Source: Paraphysomonas bandaiensis (taxonomy: Eukaryota > Chrysophyceae). Taken from it: a stretch of DNA of 64,000 nucleotides. The stretch covers positions 114,534 through 178,533 of the forward strand of contig CBFFRP010000068.1 of the NCBI GenBank assembly GCA_965644295.1, given 5' to 3'. This document shows, in pieces, positions 23,006 through 32,831 of the stretch. Made by a program: the position numbers and the translations under genes. Each line of letters begins with the position of its first letter. Positions within the stretch are counted from its first letter, which is position 1. Below the pieces are notes generated by a model, which worked only from the letters and a program-made list of their open reading frames with translations, was not told the origin of the DNA and ran no database searches.

Positions 23006-26000
23006 TCACTCTAGCTTAATATAGGCTGAAGGAATCCATCCTGACTCACCGGTAGCAAGCTTTTTCGCCATCCACCAGTCTGAATCCGTCTTGTCCATAA
23101 TGTTGAGCTTTTCGCCCACGAATATGGGCATCATACCTTCTTCCGTCTCAGCGGGGTTATACTCGAACTCGACCACATACTGAGGTTCCTTAGGTGGTCT
23201 TTGCGCAGGTCTTGGAGGCGGTGGTGGGGGAGGAGGAGGGGAGGCTGTACTAGGATTGGGAGGAGTAGTCGAGCGAACCTTCAACACATCGTTCTCAAGG
23301 AACTTTTCGTCAACCTCTTTGGTGCGGAACTGAGATAATATCATTGGAAGCTCTTCCAAAGTGGGCGGAGTAGTACGCAACTTGTCATAGGTACTACAGT
23401 GAAGAAATACTCTGTATCTATGCCTGTCGCCTTTCGGTGCCTGCGTAAAGTATGAATCACTGAAACTTGGATGAGAACAATATGTAATACCTGATTGCGA
23501 ATGAACATCGCAACAAAATTTTCGACGGTCTCAGGTGGCGCAAAACAAGTTAACATGATTGCCATCATCTCCCAGCCTTTAGCTTCGGACGCCGGATTGG
23601 GATTCTCATTGAGCTGCTTCATCACCTGTATGTACAACTCGGCCCTAACTGCCAGTGATCCTTCCATTCCCGCCCGCGTGTATTCAACAGCTAGGGTGTC
23701 TGGGTCTGCGCATGTAATATTATGACACTTTCCAACAATACAAAAAGGTGCAGGAGAGCCGCTACTTACAATTATATTTGCGGTCGCCCATATATCCCAT
23801 GAGATTCTTGAATGCTTTCAGTACTTGCTTCTGCTCAGCTGGAGATTCCATTGCTGTCAGTGGTTGGTGAATAGGAGTTGAGGTGTGGGACAGCATCCCC
23901 ATCGCTAGCTTAGACTTGTTTAATGTTAGCCCGAGAAATTTAGTCGACGCCCAATCCTGTGGGTTGCGGACAGCAGAACACCCTGGACCAAACTCAAATA
24001 GTTGTCCATACATGTCTAGGAACAGATCTTTGAGACGAATCTCACGGTTGATAACGCGATCTGTGTCTCCGATTTCGTTGGCTCTCTTCAGCTGCTTGCG
24101 GACGAATTTGTCCTCTGGTAAGGCAAGTAGTGCATCGATCTCTTCCACGTCAGGGGATGTGTAGGCGTATTTGGCAGCTTCCTTCGATACAAGTATCATC
24201 TGCTGCTTATCCAAGAGATCCAAAACTTCACGAGCCCACGTGTCAATCTTGGCACTCGCGGCATTCCGAAGCTTCTCTCTGACTTTATTCTCCACAACGA
24301 CATCCTCTGGTGTACCTGGCATATCACTTATTGCGTCGGACCGCTGAACTGCAGACACAAAAGCATCAAAATGTTCCAAGCAGTCCAATCTAGCAAGACG
24401 CTTAAATTCGATCGCCAACTTAACTCTTTCTTCGAGTTTAAACCTCCTATCCCTTGCCTTTACGAGTAGGTGAGGTTCATAATTGAACAGAACTCTAAAT
24501 GGAGCAATGACAGTCTGACTCTTCTCTATGGCTTCATCAAACAGGTCCGCGTCATTGCCATCATCCAAAGCTTCTTGACATAAGTCTCGCACCTTGCGTA
24601 GTGCCCGACGAAACTGAAGACCGATGAACTGCCGAGTTTTCCTTTGTGCATAGGGAATAACTCGGTCGAGACAGAGATTACGGAGCAGCTCTAGGATTCT
24701 GTGTTCTTCAGCGCGATAGAGAATCATAGTGTTTCCTACAGCTACCCGAGAGAAATCTTGAGGTACACATCGCAAAATGGCCTCACAAGCAGTGAGCATG
24801 TCGCGGCCAATAACGGAAACGCGTCCGGTGCGTTGCTTGAGCAGTGGTCGATAGCGAGAGGCGAAACGAGCATGCGGTAATCGGAAAGGATACCTGTGGG
24901 AAACGTCACATTAAAAGTGTCAGTTATGAATGACCACAAAACTACAATTACGAACCCCGTTTTTCTGATTTGCACAGCTTCAAATACTCCAGCGTATGTC
25001 AACTGCTCTAAGCACATGGTCGAGTTGAAGTCCCTCGGTTTCTTTGTTTGGTTAGGCTTAATACACCTAATGTAGTGGGGTTGAGTAGTTTCGCAGACAG
25101 TCATCAGGTTGTTCAGCTGCTTGCGGAATGCACCCCCGAGTGTGTCTATGCGTCTAGGATTCTTGTCCTTCACTGGAAACAACTGTTGAAAGTTAGGGTG
25201 GGAAGCACTGGACATGAGGTCGTATAGGTCACGGAAGAGACTATCTCTGTTTTTGTCGCAAAACCCGGTGGAGTCGTATTTGACGGCACCCGCGTAATGC
25301 TGAACAATAAACGCCGAACGGCCGATCTGACTCAGTTTGGACTGCTCTGATATCCAGTTTGGATGACTTGCGTGGTTAGTATTACACTTCTCCAACCACT
25401 TAGTGTCATCTCCTTTCGGAAGTCTAACTTCTTCATCCAGTAAGTGCAGCAGTCCATACGGTTTTTTCTCCATGAGGTCAAGCACAGGCTGATTATCGAT
25501 AAACATTACTGGCTCGTATGGAACTTCTTCGGAGAGATATGTCTGCTCCTCTTCCTTAAAAGTGTGAGCGTTGAAGTGCTGCTGTAATTTCTCGTTAGTA
25601 AAATTGATACACAGCTGCTCGAAGCCGTTGTTCTCGAATATCTCAAAACCGAATATATCTAGCACACCGATGAAGTTTCCCTTAGCCCCTTTTACGGATG
25701 CGTTGATCCTCATCACCAGCCAGTTGAATAGCTGGTTATATATGGCTTTGGCTAGAGCATCTGCAGCCTCTTGAGCCTCCCTGGGCTTATGTAGTATATG
25801 GTTCAATTCGCCACGAACTTCTATCGTTCTCGAGCAGAGTGCCCCAGCCAATCTGTCCTCCTGGACCTGTAACAGTACCATGCATCAGCAGTGATCACAA
25901 TCAGCATTGCCACAATGTTACCTTCAGGAAGCGGGCTGAAGTGGCAAGCGCAGTGCTTGAATCTGCGGCTTTGTTCACAACGCTTCCCTCGCCGTTTGGT

Positions 26001-27562
26001 AAGAAGGATACATTGCTTAGGTGCAGAATACCAGCACAGCACTCGAAGACCCAGGAGACGTCAGTTTGGCTGAATCCCAGCTGTTGAAATGCAGTTCTAA
26101 CAAAACATATAAGTACAATTAAAAACTTCAACTCAGTACTGACTATTCACTAATCGACTTTACTTACGTTACATCAGTGAAATCATCTCTATCGTTGATT
26201 CCGTCGGCTGTTGTACACCCACTACTGCTGAGATATCTGAATGACTCTGCACCGTGCAGAGCCAATTGTCCCGACATGCACTCACACAACTGGTAGAAAA
26301 TATGATAGTTACGCTCTCCGATGCTTTGATGCACTACGCGGCTCTTTTCTAGAAGATAGTTTTCAATAGATGCACCAATAATTTGTCCTCTAGGAGAGAA
26401 GCAGATCTCCGTCCACCGCCCAAAGCGAGAAGAGTTGTTGTTCCGTAGAGTTTTAGCGTTACCAAATGCCTCCAGAATAGGATTTGCGTTGAGAATTTTC
26501 TGCTCGAGTTGTAACTCTGACCCGGCAATCTCCGCAAGGAAATTAAAGCATTGCTTGGTGGCCTCGGTCTTCCCAGCTCCAGATTCTCCTGATATGAGTA
26601 TGGCCTGGTTGATAGCTTCCTTGCTCATGCTTTGGAAAGCGGAGTTGGCTATTGCAAAGGTATGTGGAGGGTCCAGCCTATTCGGACATGAGTGGGCAAA
26701 TTCCTCCATAACATTAACAGTGTATATTGGAAGCTGGCGGAAGGGGTTGATACTCACTAACACGCTGTGCGAGGCCCCCACCCAAGTGTAGATCTTGTCT
26801 TCATTATACCGTGCCTTGAGAAGGTATATCATCTGGGCTTGGTTTAAGCTCTCTACCATAACCATGTCATCCACATGGCGTGTCAGACTGGACTTGAGAA
26901 GTGGCCATAGAGGCTCTGTGGGGCCCTTGGTGACAGTTTTCTTGGAATTGTCTGGAAGTATCACAGTTACGCTGTCGCCAGATCTACTCTTCACTCGAGC
27001 CGGTAGCCAAGCTTCAACCTTGTCAGACACCCATACCCACTCACCTTCATCTTCCTGTTTCTCTTCTGCAGTCTTGAGGCTGTTAGGTTTGTCCCACGAC
27101 ACAGACTCAGACACAGTATTGTAGTAATACGCCACACCATCAGCTGTAAATTTCTCAACCCAAGCTTTATCATCATCCGCAGGTGCTTGAGATCCAATAT
27201 TAAATTGTTTCATACCAGAAGTAACAGATTCCATTGTTGTTTTTGTTTGAGTTTTAGGGGGTTGAGGTATCGGTGGAGGACCTCTAGATACAGCTGGTGG
27301 GGGGGGAGGACGAGGGGCTGTTAATAATACCTTTAATTCAGGTATATCTTTAATTTTTGTCCAATCATTCATTCCATTTCTCCATGCAAGTGATTCTTGT
27401 GTAATATTCTATAATAATTATATAGTTATATAGTTATATATATGTATATATGTAGATAGATATACATACATTAGATTGAATTGATTGTATGATAGTTTCA
27501 GGAGGAACTGGACCTACTTGAGCCCCTGAAGCATCCGCGTAATAATATATATTATCAGCCAT
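23006..27562 (-). CDS. Class IV-type unconventional myosin (GYF_2-like, WW, motor, MyTH4, SH3)
   Basis: Seven exons join in phase to 1397 aa: 27470-27562, 26168-27408, 25922-26096, 24956-25866, 23770-24893, 23491-23705, 23006-23440. Order: a GYF_2-like opening (NIYYYADASGAQVGPVP ... MNDWTKIKDIPEL, about 1-60); a Pro-rich linker; a WW domain with W and YYYN (about 112-142); the motor, with P-loop GESGAGKT (about 305-312), SRFGRWTEICF, DIFGFEIFENNGFEQLCINF and IRKTGYPFR. The tail follows, with MyTH4 (GWEMMAIMLTCFAPPE, about 1200-1250), a nine-proline run and a C-terminal SH3 (about 1340-1397, DSDWWMAKKLATGESGWIP). Glu lies 16 residues before DALAK, satisfying the TEDS rule. WW/MyTH4/SH3 composition matches class IV myosins, first known from Acanthamoeba. 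No IQ motif is obvious. It likely links actin to Pro-rich partners at membranes or filopodia-like structures (inference). Confidence 0.92.
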
Positions 27563-28039
27563 ATCAAAGTTATGAATATAGCTGTATAGATTCCTTATAA
27601 GTGGTATATCAAGTGACTATGTATATAATAAGAGACCATCCCCCATATATATATATGTGTGTGTATGTATAGGTATAGCTATATACATGTACATGCATAC
27701 ATACATACACATACATACATACTCTGTACATACATGTACCATAACACATCCAAACATGGATCCAATAGAATATACAGAAGGGTATACGAGTGTATTCTAC
27801 AAATATTCTGTTGATATAGTTGGATAGAGTATCTAATATATTATACAGTGTCAGTATACCGTGTATAATGACCTCACAAAATTATGATTGAGTTCAAATA
27901 AAGTATAAATTCGGGGTTTTCATGAGATTTTACTTGATGTTAATACCATTTTTCACTCCACGTACATACCATGCATGAGCGATTATGGCTCAATAAAATT
28001 CATTCTAATAGCGTCTAATTATCTACTACTGTTAAAGTT

Positions 28040-28127
28040 ATTTTTCCTTATGAATCAACTGGTTGGCGCGTTCCATACTCCCTTGTGATTGAGGATGTCG
28101 AGGTCTTCCATTAACCAGAATTAGTTC
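28040..28127 (-). pseudogene. Retroelement/transposon integrase fragment (inverted copy A)
   Basis: The minus strand encodes LILVNGRPRHPQSQGSMERA followed by NQLIHKE, the conserved C-terminal half of an rve-type integrase catalytic core (NGRPRHPQSQGxVERAN). It contains the catalytic Glu. The frame is uninterrupted but only about 30 codons long. It is an inverted duplicate of the segment 28195-28266. Confidence 0.85.
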
Positions 28128-28146
28128 AGGTCAAATCGTTTATGGG

Positions 28147-28275
28147 TGCACCGAATATACTACAGTCAGACAACGGTTGAGAATTCCTGAACAAAGTGGT
28201 ACAAGAACTAATTCTGGTTAACGGAAACCTCGTCACCCTCAATCACAAGGGAGCGTGGAATGCGCAAACCAGGAC
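28147..28275 (+). pseudogene. Integrase fragment (copy B), with stop and frameshift
   Basis: The plus strand reads APNILQSDNG-stop-EFLNKVVQELILVNG, the second catalytic Asp block (SDNGxEF) of an rve integrase. After a one-base shift it continues PRHPQSQGSVECANQDA. An in-frame TGA and a frameshift show it is dead. With copy A it forms a hairpin-like inverted repeat of about 65-70 bp arms. Confidence 0.85.
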
Positions 28276-28881
28276 GCCTAAAAACTCTTGTAACAATTCC
28301 GAAAACTGGTCGTACCGAGGAATACACGACGCACAGCGTCAAAAGAACTGGGCATTGAATGGAGAGTATTGCTTAAGAGCTTAAGAGGTGATCTACTTTG
28401 TTGCAAACATAGATTTGGGCTGTGATAGCACTGTATTTTCCTATGAATGGGAATATAAAGGGTTTGATTACAGAAGTTGATTCCTTTATATGGAAAGGAG
28501 TATGCGGCCAGGGTATGCGTGCTACACAATATATAACCATGTCAGTGTGGTATCCATTTTCTTATTTGATATCGCCATTTTCACTTTTAGGGTGATTCTA
28601 TTTAGTGTGCGAGCGATTGATTTTCGTAGCATTATACAAAAGAATGATGTCTCTAACTGAACCATAACTGCGTTTTACAACAATTGCTACCTTCCGGTAA
28701 CAATGTCTTTCGCTAAAATTGCTAATGAGTTACACCCTTACATAAATAAGTTTACAGCACACTTGCCATTATATATCAATTCCATACGAAGAAACAATCC
28801 AATTCTTGTGCATCACGAGAAAGGAGCTACAAGTTTGCAGTTGTCCATAAAACGAGAAATTCTAATATTTTTATTATAAAA

Positions 28882-29493
28882 TTATGTTAATTTGTTTAGG
28901 AACCAAAATTTAAGGCGTTTAATAAAATGTAAATGGGAACAGCAATCAATATAAAGTTTTAGTGCCTTCTCGTTCTGTGTATTTTGAATTATATTAAATT
29001 CAGCTTCTGTGAAATGCCCTTTAAAATAGGAAATAAGTGTAAATTTTTCAACAAAACTTGGCCTGAAGTTGTGAAGGTAGAAGTAATAAACTTTGAGCAC
29101 GGCGACTAACTTAGCAATAGTAGACTGGATTGACTCTGGACTAATATTAAACCCAATGGCAAGATCTACAACCGCTATTGCCCGTGACAATCGATGTGTC
29201 CATGCCACAATTTGACTCACACTAATGCGTTTACTTCTCAATTTCTGCACCTCATTCTCCCACGGGTAGGCTTCAGAATAATCCATCGTTTCTTTGAGAT
29301 GCATCGTCAATTGTAGGTCACGTGCTCTCTGAATCAGAGTATTATTTCTTAACACTGGGTATGCAATCATTAATTGAGCAGTAACACGTAATGATTCATC
29401 AAGTGCTACAATACTTAAAGCAGTGAGTTTATCTTGGTTAGATAGTCTGGATTGTGTCTGTGTACAATCAGATAGCTGTATTCCTGACTGCAT
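28882..29493 (-). CDS. Hypothetical helical protein, 203 aa
   Basis: Single-exon frame from ATG at 29493 to TAA. Composition is that of a folded helical protein, with a Gln-rich start (MQSGIQLSDCTQTQSR) and long amphipathic segments. The central block PWENEVQKLRSKRISVSQIVAWTHRLSRAI faintly recalls the Mediator MED4 region (..IS..ELI.YAHRIS..), but the typical downstream PxxYPT motif is not seen. I would not name it on this basis. The C-terminal 60 residues (FVEKFTLISYFKGHF ... KRLKFWFLNKLT) are hydrophobic/basic without a transmembrane pattern. It could also be a transposon-derived protein, given the neighbouring integrase debris. Confidence 0.5.
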   Translation of the reverse strand: MQSGIQLSDCTQTQSRLSNQDKLTALSIVALDESLRVTAQLMIAYPVLRNNTLIQRARDLQLTMHLKETMDYSEAYPWENEVQKLRSKRISVSQIVAWTHRLSRAIAVVDLAIGFNISPESIQSTIAKLVAVLKVYYFYLHNFRPSFVEKFTLISYFKGHFTEAEFNIIQNTQNEKALKLYIDCCSHLHFIKRLKFWFLNKLT

Positions 29494-29599
29494 TTTGGCA
29501 TAATGTGCGTTGTTAATGATATACTATGAAAGATAAACCTCATTATATTATATATCTGACTATGTGGAAATCATATCTTGGTAGATATGCCTGAAGCTA

Positions 29600-29800
29600 T
29601 ATGTGTATCTGTGTACCTGTCTGTGTAGATGTGTAGATGTGTAGCTGTGTGTGTACCTGTCTGTGTAGCTGTGTGTGTACCTGTCTGTGTAGCTGTGTAC
29701 CTGTCTGTGTAGCTGTGTACCTGTCTGTGTAGCTGTGTAGCTGTGTAGCTGTGTAGCTGTGTACTGTGTAGCTGTGTACCTGTGTACCTGTGTATAAATA
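29600..29800. repeat. Minisatellite of GTGTAGCTGTGTACCTGTCT units
   Basis: Tandem 20-24 bp units built from GTGTAGCTGT and GTACCTGTCT words, about nine copies, upstream of the sugar methyltransferase gene. Minus-strand frames reading Tyr-Thr-Ala-Thr-Gln come from the repeat. Confidence 0.93.
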
Positions 29801-29924
29801 CATATCAACAGATATTTTTCTCCTACTTTGTGTCGTGATGATCTGCTGATGATGAGATCATTTTTGGTCGCAAGTAACATACACTCATCTACACTGCACG
29901 TATCGGCAGTCAGCATCTTATTTT

Positions 29925-30060
29925 TCGGAAATAAATTGAAGTAAAATTCCTCTATATTACTGCAGTACAACTACGGCTGGTATACAGATAATTGTTGTCT
30001 CAATATTAGAGGCATCTTTGAACAAAAACATACAAAGCATGCCTTTTTACAGTACTGCTG
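29925..30060 (+). repeat. Dispersed repeat family R1, copy 2
   Basis: Shares the ordered blocks GGAAATAAATTGAAGTAAAA, CTACGGCTGGTATACAGATA and CTCAATATTAGAGGCAT with copies at 4255-4435 (inverted) and 45695-45830. Confidence 0.85.
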
Positions 30061-30159
30061 TTCGATGCATGTAATGTACAGTAGTAACATGCAGGATGTA
30101 AACAACTATCACACAGTTAACAGACATATAGAGATACATATATATATATATCTAAGTTG

Positions 30160-31302
30160 ATGTTTTATTGGTATCTACTTCTATCTCTATTATCTCTTTC
30201 ATTGTTATCTATATCTAATGGAAAGAAATATGATTTATATCATGATCAATTCATTGATATGGATAACAGTGTGATGATTGAATTAGATCTTGGTGATGAT
30301 ACTGCTAATTCATATTGGAATCGTGATATATCAATGATACAGAATACAGCTAGAAATGTATATTGTCCACAATTAATATCAATTGGAAAGATATTGAATG
30401 AAAATGATTGTGAGGCATTGATAACATCTGTTAGTAATGTACTTGTGTTGAATAAGGATTGGGTCAAGGATGGATATGGGTATTTTAAGACTGTTATTGA
30501 AGCTGTGGCAGATGATAAAAGCTTTGATGTGTTTAAAAGTGATATTGAGTACAAGAGCATTGTCGAAACTGTGTCACCTGAAATTGGAGTTGAGTATTTC
30601 CACAAGGCTGCTACACAGTCACCAGATTGGATACAAAACGATACATTTCTATATCGATTACAAGAGAACGATCTTTTTGGGTCTCCAATGTCTATTTCAG
30701 AAGTTGATGTTACTCCAACAAGTCAGATCCGAATGTCTGCAACGACTTTGCGCTACCTCAGTGTTGGTTCTGATCTTCAGACGGCCCTAAGAGTGTTCGA
30801 TAGCCCATCACTTTCTGTGGCAGAGATTGGAATAGGTTACGGCGGCCAGGCTCAGGTTCTGGCAGCGCTTGCTGATCTATATGGTGTACGACTGCATTAT
30901 ACATTCTTTGATCTGGATATTGTGCGTCAGCTTGCGCACAAATACCTTTCCAAGTTTAGCTGGATCGATATGTCACAGTTTCACTTTCATGCAGACTCAA
31001 ACGTGGGTTTAAATAGGGTCACCAACCTATGCATCAGCAATTATGCAATATCGGAGTTTTCAAAAAGTGTTCAGGATCAGTACATAGACAGTGTGATGAA
31101 ATACTGTGAAAATGGGTATGTGATGTTCAACAATATCGGTGTCGCAAATCATGGGGAAGGGAATAGCTATACTGTTCAAGAATTTATAGATAGAGTTAGG
31201 GCAACAAGTGGATTAGGAGCTGATCAAATAGTTGTTTTACCAGAGTATCCGTTGACACACCCTGAAAATATCTTAGTGTTGTGGAGTTCTAATCGTTTTT
31301 AA
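30160..31302 (+). CDS. Secretory putative sugar O-methyltransferase
   Basis: Single-exon gene, 380 aa; the ATG at 30160 is the first in frame. The N-terminus FYWYLLLSLLSLSLLSISNG is a signal peptide or anchor, placing the enzyme in the secretory pathway. Residues about 215-375 form a Rossmann-type methyltransferase like the putative sugar O-methyltransferase family. Motif I is VAEIGIGYGGQAQVL (SAM-binding Gly-rich loop), followed by the acidic turn YTFFDLDIVRQLAHKYL. LCISNYAISEFSKSVQDQYI corresponds to the family's conserved SNYAFSEL...Q..Y block. The N-terminal 130 aa are family-variable, with conserved-looking VSPEIGVEYFHKAA and IRMSATTLRYL. The likely role is methylation of glycan sugars on secreted or surface polymers (inference). 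The first 300 bases are markedly more AT-rich than the 3' half. Confidence 0.8.
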   Translation: MFYWYLLLSLLSLSLLSISNGKKYDLYHDQFIDMDNSVMIELDLGDDTANSYWNRDISMIQNTARNVYCPQLISIGKILNENDCEALITSVSNVLVLNKDWVKDGYGYFKTVIEAVADDKSFDVFKSDIEYKSIVETVSPEIGVEYFHKAATQSPDWIQNDTFLYRLQENDLFGSPMSISEVDVTPTSQIRMSATTLRYLSVGSDLQTALRVFDSPSLSVAEIGIGYGGQAQVLAALADLYGVRLHYTFFDLDIVRQLAHKYLSKFSWIDMSQFHFHADSNVGLNRVTNLCISNYAISEFSKSVQDQYIDSVMKYCENGYVMFNNIGVANHGEGNSYTVQEFIDRVRATSGLGADQIVVLPEYPLTHPENILVLWSSNRF

Positions 31303-32831
31303 GTAAGATATCTGGTTTCAGATAGGTGTAGGATATGATCGTGACGTAGCTAAGTAGGTTACTAATGTAGTGTATATTCATACGATTTTATTTCATGGTA
31401 TGAATGAGAGGTGTCTTACCGTTTGAGTTTCTTTCAGTGAATTGTCTTGGTGCTTTAATTGATGGTAGAGTTACCGTTGAATTCGGGCACCATCATTGTA
31501 GCTGTTGCAGTAATGATAGAAGCGCATCCTTAGACAGTTACGGTTTTGCGTTAAATTCGAATAGGGCGGCTACTCATGGGTCGGCTCTGCAAAATAAAAA
31601 CGATATATCTAGTATTTTCCTTTCCTACATTATCGGCAAACCTTGTGCCATCATTCCTCTCCAATGGATAGTAGCCTAAGCAGTAAAGAACGAGCACTCT
31701 TTTTTCGAGTTGGACTACATAAAACTACAAACAGGCTAATGATTGACAGTGTCTAGACTGCACATATCCCGAACAACGAACAACCAGCTCTCCTGTGTAT
31801 GTGCTATATGTGTGAAGCCTTGTCAATCACAAACTGAAACATCTATTCAAACTGAGTTGCAACAGTTTGCAAATCGATCTTTACAGTGATCCACCGGGAA
31901 AGGTAAAGATGTTCTCGAAGAACAACCGCAGTGTTCTATCATTCACACCTACATGTTTGTGTCAATTCTGCTAACCATAATGAAACTATTGTTCATGGCA
32001 GGTCGTATTTTTGAATCCCCTTCACATGTTGAATGTTAACATTCGTCGTGATACGTACATCGGAGTGGGATAAAGCGGGCCCAGATATCTTCCAGAAGCC
32101 TCCTTACAATTCAAACAAAGGGTCACACACTCAAACATGCATCCACCAAGGCTAATATAAATTCAAGTAAGAGAAATAAACGGATTCACTCAATGTATAT
32201 CTTAACAGACTATATATATATATACTGTACATAGCCATGTCTCTTGATATGCATTGGAGTGTCCCCCTCATTCCTCTTCATGTCCCCAACACTCCGTGTC
32301 CAACTACTGTACAATAGTCGTATTACCACACTACTGTATTCCCTTATATCGCGAGTGTACTTCGTATGGTATATAATATATGGGATATATTGTACATCTG
32401 TATACCAGAAGGAATTCCGATCCAGCAAAAAAATCGACCTTTTTTCGTTATTTCTCTGAAATATATTCGTCAAAAAACAACATGCATCAAAAAAGCCTGT
32501 TTTTTTTTGCTGGATCGACTTCCCACAGTATACATAGTGGAGTGTAATTCTACATATATATACATATACAGTACATATATATTATGTATGTATGTGTAGT
32601 ATTGTAATATATGTACCACGTACACTACATATGTATACATGTATACATATATATCCATATAGATGGTATGTCCATATACATGTATGTATGTATGTAGATA
32701 GCATGAGGTATAATTTCATAGTACTGTAACAGTATTTTGGCCGTTATTATATATATGCATTAAACACATCAATACACTTATATTAACATACCCATCTCAT
32801 CAGAGATCATTTTCATTATATTCATATAATC
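31303..32831. other. Intergenic; inverted-repeat element inside
   Basis: No gene recognised. A 91-codon frame at 31404-31679 shows no family features and is not called. The 32397-32535 inverted repeat and several TATG microsatellites (32583-32698) lie upstream of the TTLL gene. Confidence 0.5.
32397..32535. mobile_element. Possible MITE with about 30-bp terminal inverted repeats
   Basis: Left arm around 32403-32433 (TATACCAGAAGGAATTCCGA then TCCAGCAAAAAAA) and right arm around 32500-32533 (TTTTTTTTGCTGGATCGACT then TCCCACAGTATA) are imperfect inverted complements. They share a perfect CGATCCAGCAAAAAAA core and TATAC ends. The length of about 140 bp without coding capacity fits a miniature inverted-repeat element; no clear TSD was identified. 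Confidence 0.5.

Larger units (their letters stand above)
27563..28881. other. Intergenic with microsatellites and integrase remnants
   Basis: The stretch upstream of the myosin start contains TATATATATGTGTGT and CATACATACA runs (27643-27735). Integrase fragments occupy 28040-28275. Nothing else recognisable was found up to the 28882 gene end. Confidence 0.5.

Noticed and set aside
28882-29493. Naming this gene MED4
   Set aside because: Only one short block resembles MED4 and the diagnostic YPT motif is missing.
29560-29970. 136-codon minus frame rich in Thr-Gln-Tyr
   Set aside because: Mostly translated minisatellite.
31404-31679. 91-codon plus-strand frame
   Set aside because: Composition and lack of motifs are consistent with a random open frame in AT-rich spacer.
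32397-32535. Rho-independent-style hairpin with T-run
   Set aside because: In a eukaryotic nuclear context a bacterial terminator is not meaningful; the inverted arms fit a MITE better.
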